Below, piece after piece: positions 57,501 through 64,000 of a stretch of 64,000 bases of DNA. The first letter of the stretch is position 1. Every line of letters starts with the position of its first letter. The DNA comes from Cyclina sinensis (Eukaryota > Mollusca > Bivalvia > Venerida > Veneridae), in assembly GCA_012932295.1 (NCBI GenBank), contig JAAONU010000003.1, positions 26,522,361 to 26,586,360 on the forward strand. Reading direction: 5' to 3'. Both the position numbers and the translations under genes were made by a program. Under the pieces are notes generated by a model. The model did not search any database, had not been told where the DNA came from, and saw nothing but the letters and a program-made list of their open reading frames with translations.

Positions 57501-60465
57501 GCAGTGCAAAAACATTCTTTTTACCCTTCAGTTTGTTTTACTTGTAAAAAAAAAAAATGGAATATGAAAGATTCAAGTTTATGAAAAAGATGAGCTGATC
57601 TTAAGCTTCAGGGAATTTCATTTTAACTGTATTTAGGTAGAGTTGTCAGCTGTCATCATTAGGATCAGTTTAGTTGATCTTCAAATACTTGCTGAAATTC
57701 TGAAACAAAGAATCCATCTAATTGCAACTGTTTAAACAAAAATGAAAGTCTTTTGGTTTCTGTGACTGCATATTTGAGCTGGTAATTATGTGACAATACA
57801 TCTCTATGTTCAGTCATTATACCCCTACAAATGAAGTTTAGAGGGGGGGTGTATATATAGGAATGAGCTTGTCAGTCCATCCGTCCATCGTTCAGTCTAT
57901 TTCATGGTTTCTGGATGATAACTCTTGAAGGAGTCAGTGGATTATAATAATTTTTAGTACACAGGTGTAACATCATAAAATACAGGTCAAATTGAAATTT
58001 GGGTTCAGACCAATAAATTTTTATGGAGTTATGGCTCTTTTCATCTAAACAAAGATGGTAACTGTTTAAGGAGCCAATAGATTGAAAGTATTTTGGGTAC
58101 ACAGATGTAAAATCATTAAATACAGGTGGAGTTCGAATTTTGGTTCAGACCACTAAATTTTTACATAGTTATGGCTCCTTTTCATCTTCAATTTTGCAAA
58201 AAAATGGTTGACACATGATAATCCTTTAATGATTGAAATTATTTTTGGTACACAGATGAAACAACATAAAGTATTGGTTGAGTTTGAATTTGGATTCGGA
58301 CCACTAAATGTTTACGTAGTTATTTTCATCTGTTATTTTGCAAAAAGATGGATTCCAGCTGATAATTCTTTAAGGAGTCAGTGGATTGTAATTATATTTT
58401 GTACTCAAATGTAACATCATTAAATACAGGTTGATTTCAAATTTGGGCACAGACCACTAAATGTTTACATAGTTTTGGTTTCTTTTCATTTTTTCAGTTT
58501 CAAACTTGCTTTGATGATTTAAAATCTTACTTGATACAATTATCTGTACAATGTTGTCTTTCTTTTTACTAGAGATAATTTCTTTTTACATGTTTCTTTT
58601 TGCCACAAAAGTAATTCTCATCTCCATCAAAGGACATCAGTGGGGGTATTAATCACATTCAGTGATAGCTCTAGTTAAAGCCTGCTTTTGTTATTTTTGT
58701 AGTATTCATCCACGGGATAAACAAGATGTAGCTCAAAGACTGGCATTGGGTGGTCTGGCAGTAGCATATAAACAGAAGGTATCTTACCAAGGTCCATACC
58801 CAGTGAAGGCATCAATAACTAGCTCTAGCAAGTACAATTATACCCAGGTAGAGGTGCAGTACACAATGGACCTAGAACAGAGGTGGCTTGATGGATTTGA
58901 GGTGAATTGATCTCATTTTATTCAGGTCATGCTTTAACTGTTAAATAGATTTAAGTATATCAGAATATTGCAGATTTCATTATATGTGCGGAACAAACTA
59001 AGCTCACACAACTAATTTAATAGTCAGGTTTTATAAAGTAAACATACTTTCAAGAATAATAGCCTGAGCCTTGTTTGGTAGTAACATTTTATCAATAATA
59101 TAAAGTTTTACATCTCTTCTCAAGAATACTAAACCAAAGATAACTGTGAAGTGTATCTAGGTCTTTGTTGCTAATTTTCTGAAAATGAACAGTAGATGTA
59201 TTTTTTTTATTTAATTTGTCATTATTAAAGTCTATATGCAAAAAAAGAACTTGCCTGTTTTTTTTGTTAAAGAACTGAAGTTTAAAGAAAGAAAAATAGA
59301 TAATTATGTAATTTGAAGTGATTGTACATCCATGTATTGTACTCTTCAGTTGTTCAGTGATATCAGCTGTGCAGATAATACTGGATTTCTTTGTTGTAGA
59401 TTGAACATTTCCATAGAAACTTGACACCTCATGTAGTCTTTGTCTTAGTATTTCTTGTAACTACTGAATGTTTTAACCTTTATCCTTCTTTATATGGGAT
59501 GGACTTGTCCATAAGTCAAATTCAACAAACCTTGTTATCAATTCTGGGTGGGTAATGGTGATTAAAAACTTTACTATTGACTGCAAAGCAGACAGTTCAG
59601 ACCAGTATCAGACTGTAGAAATAGGAAGGCTGATTATGTTCTTCGTAGGTTGCAAAGGTAAAAAATAACTTCTGTCAGCAGGGTAAAAGTTAATATATTA
59701 AAACATTTTTAATTAATTTGCTGCCATGTGATCCATCTTTCAGATATGCTGTGCATATGTAAGTCAAGCCGAATGCGAGATCGGCAAGTCCTGGTGGCTA
59801 CCGACAGTTACTATACAGGAAGTTGATACAGGTAACATGTCAGATAATATCATACAGATGTTTTTTTTAAATGTTTTAAAGATTAGAACTTTTTCATTCT
59901 AATGTGTCTGAATATAGAATTTAGTAAGCATTACCTCCCTCCTATGACATTCTTTGATACACTATGCCTCTTAAAAATGTCCCTTGAAAATGTTCACTTA
60001 TGAAAAGGCATACTACATCTCTTGAAAATGCACAGTGCCGAATCTACAGTTTCTTGTGGCCTTTGTATAACACAGCAGGAATTTGATTACTGTAGTATAT
60101 ACAGTGTTTGTCAACAGATTTCTGTGGTTTAAAAAATTGTGTGTGGACAATCGCTCTCTCAAAAGATCTTTATATATTCTAACTGATGAAAACATAGTGA
60201 ACACTTATGAATAAACACAATTTTATCAATACATGCTTTCTTGATTTATTTTCCAGCCAATAGTACACTTAGCTATGCTTCACAGTGTGACTTAGAGAAT
60301 CTTGTAGGACTTCGGTATGCCTGGCGAGAGTCACCATGTCCCTTCAAGAACTGTGCAATCTATGGAGCAGATAATGGTCTCCCTATGCCACCTTTTGTTT
60401 ACACAGGGAAAACTTTTAACAAAATATTGGTTAAAAATGGCAGATATGAAGTGATATTTCACTAA
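36539..60465 (+). CDS. SIAE: Tandem two-domain sialate O-acetylesterase (SIAE), 23 exons, 1112 aa
   Basis: Exons: 36539-36653, 37796-38008, 38381-38514, 38982-39120, 43305-43385, 43900-43990, 44239-44360, 45382-45515, 45957-46114, 46452-46653, 47661-47748, 48797-49000, 49316-49609, 50515-50648, 51360-51504, 53157-53246, 54348-54435, 55507-55631, 56141-56268, 56966-57123, 58703-58901, 59744-59831, 60257-60465. All are GT-AG and in phase, totalling 3339 nt with the stop. SIAE removes O-acetyl groups from sialic acids (secreted/lysosomal serine esterase, SGNH-like SASA fold). The signal peptide is MYVLIYIPLLSILVSTCQA. Domain A is about residues 39-560 and domain B about 595-1112. Nucleophile motifs are CSGQSNM with Ser146 and Ser695; catalytic His blocks are VHTRDKQ (His398) and IHPRDKQ (His950). 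WYQGE and EAWSS occur in both. N-glycosylation sequons (FNST, NMT, NCT, NVT, NST) fit secretion. The family normally has one domain of about 520 aa. No stop or second signal peptide lies between the domains. Confidence 0.93.
37480..37620 (-). repeat. Weak tRNA-like SINE fragment in SIAE intron 1
   Basis: 'agagtctctggtttaggagtctgatgatct' words on the complementary strand resemble the tRNA-like head seen at 45.0 kb. Strongly decayed. Confidence 0.25.
39290..42830. repeat. 63-bp satellite organised as a 126-bp higher-order repeat in SIAE intron 4
   Basis: The monomer is about 63 bp in two alternating types: type 1 'ttaattgtaactgctcatgg...atcagtgcc', type 2 'ttaattatgactgcttgtga...atcagtgtg'. 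They form a 126-bp dimer (for example starts at 40621 and 40747). The core (about 39780-42370) is homogeneous; the flanks (39290-39780 and 42370-42830) are single diverged monomers containing 'ctgctcatga' and 'tttatgagca'. One insertion interrupts the array at about 40070-40503. About 3.1 kb of array lies entirely inside the gene. Confidence 0.93.
40070..40503. mobile_element. Hairpin-bearing insertion within the satellite array
   Basis: It breaks a satellite monomer after 'gtgtgttaatttta', and the array resumes at 'ctgctcatgg'. The right part is a long hairpin: arms 40357-40427 and 40433-40500 (about 70 bp, few mismatches) around a 5-base loop, with 'ggtgttattgtttttt' near the tip. A third partial copy of that tip word lies at 40160-40200. 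No ORF. Probably a small non-autonomous foldback element. The exact target duplication is unclear. Confidence 0.75.
44430..44495 (+). repeat. tRNA-derived SINE-like head in SIAE intron 7
   Basis: GTGGTCAAGTGGTTAAAATC (A-box-like) is followed at tRNA spacing by GGGTTTGAGCC (B-box-like). The acceptor stem is not paired. Confidence 0.5.
44940..45050 (-). repeat. tRNA-derived SINE-like head in SIAE intron 7
   Basis: The minus strand reads GGTCGAGGGGTTAGAGCGTTG, then GGACTCCTGATGCAGAGG, then GGTTAGAATCCC: A box, anticodon-arm-like segment and B box in tRNA order. The leading 'ggtcgaggg' is duplicated. Acceptor-stem pairing is poor, so it is not called a tRNA gene. Confidence 0.6.
46735..47460 (+). 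repeat. Interspersed repeat copy (61.9-kb family), plus orientation, in SIAE intron 10
   Basis: Contains 'catgaagctctaccagag', 'agcagaactctggttg', 'cttcttgtctaaaaccacta', 'aagtttgttca' and similar words in the same order as 62080-62300. The 99-codon ORF across it is a repeat by-product. Confidence 0.65.
49795..50095. repeat. Two tandem units of about 164 bp in SIAE intron 13
   Basis: 'cttgaaacttcataggtgaa' plus 'tctca(t/c)(t/a)gtggagagg' and 'ccataactctctttcgcata' occur twice, 164 bp apart (49799 and 49963). Confidence 0.75.
51573..52485. mobile_element. Tigger/pogo-like DNA transposon remnant, 913 bp, in SIAE intron 15
   Basis: The ends are inverted repeats: CAGTGGAACTTCCGAAAACC on the left and GGAAGTTCCACTG on the right, each flanked by TA (51571-51572 and 52486-52487). 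CAGTGGAAC ends with TA duplication are typical of Tigger elements (Tc1/mariner superfamily). More 'ttcagaagt/ttcggaagt' words repeat near the right end. A transposase N-terminal fragment lies on the minus strand (51766-51861). Confidence 0.88.
51766..51861 (-). pseudogene. Truncated Tigger/jerky-type transposase N-terminus
   Basis: A 31-codon frame begins MSETPSKRRRTELSIEDKIK and then LIHESE before it stops. This resembles the start of the Psq/CENP-B-type helix-turn-helix of pogo/Tigger transposases. The rest of the transposase, including its DDE catalytic domain, is absent, so the copy cannot move by itself. Confidence 0.75.
56530..56840. repeat. Interspersed repeat fragment in SIAE intron 19
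   Basis: 'ccatctgtccat', 'gatacagacttgaaatttcatatatg' (shortened here) and 'gaggagtgcagtgtacaaca' resemble the 49.8-kb repeat units ('cttgaaacttcat', 'gagaggtgcagtgcc'). Confidence 0.4.
57840..58480. repeat. About four tandem units of roughly 145-160 bp in SIAE intron 20
   Basis: 'gataactcttgaaggagtca', 'acaggtgtaacatca', 'ttgggttcagaccaataaat' and 'gttatggctc' recur near 57916, 58058, 58217 and 58361. A leading 'gtcagtccatccgtccatcg' resembles the start of other clam-type repeats here. Confidence 0.75.
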
Positions 60466-61916
60466 ATTGAATAACTGTGATATTCTGTGTTGTGACACAT
60501 TAATTTAGATTTTACTTACTTATGTTTTACTACCATCCTTAAATGTGTATTAATCTGACATAAATTACTTTTTTTTGGCTAAAATGCACTTTTTAGTGGT
60601 AACAAAGTGGTTGTTCGCACAACCATATAGCTGTGATTGTAAAAGAACTCTTTGTTTAAAGAATACAGTATACAGAAATATTTTAAGTTGGTGCACCATC
60701 ATAGCACTTTAGTGATGAATCATTTTTGATCATTTGAAACATTGCTTCATGCTTTTGTCACACATGCCTTAAATATTATTTATGTTGTCACATTGGTTTT
60801 TTGTTTTGTTTTGTTCTTATCTAATATGTTCAACTAATGCTTGATGATTTCTTTATATTAAGACAATATTTCACATTTTTTTGTGGCTTATAAAGCAGAA
60901 GTCATCCAGACATGGACAGTATATTTTAAAAGAAGTGTTGTAGACTAAACAAGAATATAGAATTTTTACCTATCATTTAGACCTTAATTCACTTCGACAC
61001 TTTATTTTCAAGTTTGAAATGTTTGTTTCTAAATGAACTATGATTTGTTGATATTATATCACAAATTATCCCCCTTTATAATACCAGACTTAATAAAGTC
61101 TAAACTGTTAATTAAGACTAAAATGTTGCACTATTTATAATAGAAAGAGAATTTTTACATTGCATTTGAAATTGAAATCATTTCAGTGGGATATTTTCAC
61201 TTTTATTTTTTTCACCAGGAAAAAAGATCTGCTGATATTACAAATTATCTCCCTTTATAAATCAAAGTAAATCAACTGTATTTTTAGACTTCTAAAACTA
61301 AAGTGCTATATTTCTTTCATCATGTGTTCAGCATGTTACCTGTGTAATTTTGATGAGCATTTTACTCTCTAACAGTACCTGTATATAACTATGAAACACC
61401 AATTTCATATTTTTTAACTTTATACATGTATTCTGAACTTGATGATATGTGGCTAAATGTATATGTATTCTGAACCTTTCATACTTTTAAAATGTATAAT
61501 GTCTTTTTGAGTATTTATATGATACAGGTTGTGTAGTTTTGGGTTGTCTGAATTGAGTTAGTGTGATAATTATTTTGGAGTGTCTTACTTGTTTTTGTCA
61601 TTAATTTCAGCTCTGAAATATTTTTGTAAGAATATTTTTATAGTCATGTACTATACTTTCTGTGACACAATCATTGTGTGTTCTACATATTTAATTGTTT
61701 CTTTGCATTCAGATTTAGTTTTGTCTTGAAACAAGAATACAGTGCTTTGTTAATGTGTATGTGTTAGTAGGTTAATGTTGATTAGTCTTTTAATATTATG
61801 TAATATATATAACTGAAAATCATACATACTCTAGATCCATTTGGTGAAGTTATTTTTATGTTAGAGTAAAGGAATACAACAAATATTATTAAAGAAGCAT
61901 TTTTGTATCCATATTT
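60466..61916 (+). other. SIAE 3' UTR and downstream region
   Basis: AT-rich and without supported coding exons. Candidate poly(A) signals: AATAAA at 61092-61097 and ATTAAA at 61888-61893. 'ttattat...ctcccttta' words repeat near 61060 and 61240, suggesting a small local duplication. Confidence 0.4.
61092..61097 (+). terminator. Candidate SIAE polyadenylation signal (AATAAA)
   Basis: Canonical hexamer about 630 nt after the SIAE stop. Chosen by position only; other weak signals follow. Confidence 0.3.
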
Positions 61917-63606
61917 TTAGCTCACCTGTGCACGTAGTGCACAAGGTGAGGTATTGTGATCAGTCAATGTCCGTCATCCGTCGTCGGTGCGTCCGTGCGT
62001 GCGTAAACTTTTGTTTTGAAGAACATCTCCTCCTAAACCACTGGGCCAATTTCAACAAAACTTCACAGAAATGTTCCTTGCATGAAGCTCTACCAAAATT
62101 GTTCAAAGAATTTGATTCCATGCAGAACTCTGGTTGCCATGGCAACCAAAAGGAAAATCTTTAAAAATCTTCTTGTCTGACACCACAAGGCCTAGAGCTT
62201 AGATATTTGGCATTTAGCACCCTCTAATGGAACTCTACAAAAATTGTTCAAATTATTTCCCTGGGGTCAAAATTGGCCCCGCCCCAGGGGTCACTTCATT
62301 TTACATAGACTTATATAGGAAATCTTTAAAAATCCTCTTCTCAGAAACCACAATGCCTACAACTTAGATATTTGATATGTAGCATTGTCTAGTGGATGTC
62401 TACCAAGTTTGTTCAAATTATGTCCCCTGGGTCAAAATTGGCCACGCCCCAGGGTTCTCTTGGTTTACTTATAGTTATATAGGAAAAACATGAAAAATCA
62501 TTTTCCTCCGAAACTAATAGGACTAGACCTTGGATATTTGGTGTGGAGTATTGTGTAGAGAACCTTTACCAGTATTGTTTATATGTTGGCCCCGGGGGAC
62601 AAAATTGGTCCCTCCCCAGGGGCCCTTAATATGTAAAAAAGGCAATCTTTAAAAATCTTTTTGCTGGAAACCTCAATGCTTACAGCTTAGATATTTGATA
62701 TGTAGCATTGTCTAGTGGATGTTTACCAAGTTTGTTCAAATTATGTCCCCTTGGTCAAAATTGGTCACTCCCCAGGGTTCTCTTGGTTTACATTTAGGAA
62801 AAACATGAAAAGTCAATTTTCTCCGAAACTCATAGGACTAGACCTTAGATATTTGGTGTTGAGTATTGTGTAGAGACTTCTTACCAATATTGTTTATATG
62901 TTGGCCCCAGGGTCAAAATTTGCCCCGCCCCGGGGGCCCATATTATGTAAAAAAGGCAATCTTTAAAAATCTTCTTACTGGAAACCTCAGTGCCTACAGC
63001 TTAGATATTTGGTATGAATATAGGAGAAACATAAAAATTATTTTATCTCAAAAACAAATAGGTCTAGACCTTAAATATTTGGTGTTGAGTATTGCGTTAT
63101 GAACCTTTACCAATATTGTTTAAATGTTGGCCCTTGGGTCAAAATTTGCCGCGCCCTAGGGGCCCTTTATATTTCAAAAAGGAAATCTTTAAAAATCTTC
63201 TTGTCTGAAACCACAAGGCCTAGAATTTTAAAATTTGGCATGAAGCAAATAATTAGATTACATGTAGGTTAAAGGTCATGGAGGCTAAAAATAGATTTAA
63301 TTACTGTACCTCATAGAGCGTTCATTTATAGACCAATATCTTTGATATTCAATATATAGGTTCCTTGCATGGACTTCTACCCATGGGTAGGGTTTGAGGT
63401 CACTTGGTCAAGGTCAAGGTCACCATAGTTTATAATAGATATTTTTACTTTCTGTCATAGAGCCTTTATTTATTGACTGATATTTTACATATTTGGTTTG
63501 TAGGCACTTATATATTTTCAATTGAAAAATGATATACTGCTTAACAGCAAACCTACAGCCAAAGTAATCAGGTGAGCGATCCAGGGCCATCATGGCCCTC
63601 TTGTTT
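61917..63606 (+). repeat. Interspersed repeat, best-preserved copy, about 1.7 kb
   Basis: Starts agctcacctgtgcac, with a small palindrome (tgcacgtagtgca) and an inverted caaggtgag just after. Ends caggtgagcgatccagggcc then atcatggccctcttg. The interior is a series of about 100-150 bp paragraphs with 'gtccctggggtcaaaattgg', 'cgccccaggggtc', 'aaaaatc(c/t)tc' and 'cttagatatttgg' in the same order; at least four such paragraphs between 62160 and 63240 are tandem duplicates. Non-coding. Confidence 0.8.
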
Positions 63607-63736
63607 ATATTTCATTTTGACAAGAGAGCCAAAATTGAGATACGGATGCCAAAGTTTAACACACTTACTGCTTAATACATGGTGTGATGTGTACAGCTAC
63701 AAAACATGTTTTTTCAAGGTAAATTAAAACTGTTCA

Positions 63737-64000
63737 CAACACATCAGTTTCAACACAAGACAGACATTACCTACAACACATCAGTTTCAACACAAGACAG
63801 ACATTACCTACAACACATCAGTTTCAACACAAGACAGACGTTACCTACAACACATCAGTTTCAACACAAGACAGACATTACCTACAACACATCAGTTTCA
63901 ACACAGGACAGACATTACCTACAACACATCAGTTTCAACACAAGACAGACATTACCTACAACACATCAGTTTCAACACAAGACAGACATTACCTACAACA
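63737..64000. repeat. 37-bp tandem repeat reaching the right edge
   Basis: Unit 'caacacatcagtttcaacac' plus 'aagacagacattaccta', 37 bp, about 7 copies, near-identical (single-base variants at about 63840 and 63907). No spacers, so not CRISPR. The array continues outside the window. Confidence 0.95.

Larger units (their letters stand above)
49316..60465 (+). other. SIAE: SIAE domain B (exons 13-23)
   Basis: Second complete SIAE unit. Exon 13 opens in phase 1 with a polar linker (ESSSSTGYNWDDNINFPE...) and no hydrophobic leader, then KFSFASYYGDNMVLQGSPKK. Exon lengths mirror domain A: 134/134, 145/139, 90/81, 88/91, 125/122, 128/134, 158/158, 199/202, 88/88, 209/204 nt. Motifs: GYVWVCSGQSNM (Tyr687 where the family and domain A have Asp), TSWGGTPVEAWSS, IWYQGENN, IHPRDKQDVAQRL, RYAWRESPCPFKNCAIYG; it ends YEVIFH then TAA. 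The acceptor of exon 18 is a NAGNAG (ttccagcag) that could add or drop one Arg. Confidence 0.9.

Noticed and set aside
49316..60465. A separate, second SIAE gene downstream of the first
   Set aside because: No start exon, signal peptide or promoter signal precedes exon 13, and the first unit has no stop before its last splice donor. Kept as an alternative only for transcripts that retain the intron after exon 12.
63737..64000. CRISPR-like array
   Set aside because: Units are directly adjacent 37-bp copies with no unique spacers, and the context is eukaryotic.

Overview
The window looks like nuclear DNA of an invertebrate animal, most likely a bivalve mollusc. It is AT-rich, its genes are split by GT-AG introns of about 0.1 to 4 kb, and it is full of short non-autonomous transposons, tRNA-derived SINE-like pieces, minisatellites and a diverged interspersed repeat of a style common in clam and oyster genomes. 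The phylum is inferred from repeat style and protein similarity; no marker gene proves it. There is no bacterial, viral or organellar gene.

Layout. (1) 1-3465, minus strand: the 5' part of a nuclear receptor gene. Two exons encode the first zinc finger of the DNA-binding domain and the start of the next segment, and the gene runs off the left edge. (2) 6.3-8.5 kb: a SINE-like fragment and a 40-bp minisatellite. (3) 9616-15163, minus strand: a five-exon CFAP97D-family (axonemal) gene. (4) 16-17.6 kb: an 887-bp foldback element and simple repeats. (5) 19389-36307, minus strand: a complete 23-exon CTR9 gene (Paf1 transcription elongation complex, 1155 aa) with an unusual arginine/serine tail. 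Its introns hold a TTAA-flanked 1.8-kb element and a 2.4-kb nested inverted repeat. (6) 36539-60465, plus strand: a 23-exon sialate O-acetylesterase (SIAE) gene, head-to-head with CTR9 and 231 bp from it. (7) 61.9-64 kb: an interspersed repeat and a 37-bp tandem array that continues past the right edge.

The main result is the SIAE gene. Exons 2-12 have been duplicated as a block, and the two copies join in frame with no stop codon between them. The predicted product is one secreted protein of 1112 aa with two complete SIAE domains in tandem, one signal peptide and one terminal stop codon. Human SIAE has one such domain in about 520 aa. Both domains keep the GQSN nucleophile motif and the catalytic His/Asp block, but each has different substitutions around them. 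A 58-bp stretch is identical between exons 9 and 20, which suggests gene conversion.

Exon borders were worked out by hand from reading frame, splice consensus and family similarity. Every junction in the CTR9, SIAE and CFAP97D models is phase-consistent. The nuclear receptor model is incomplete upstream of the zinc-finger exon.
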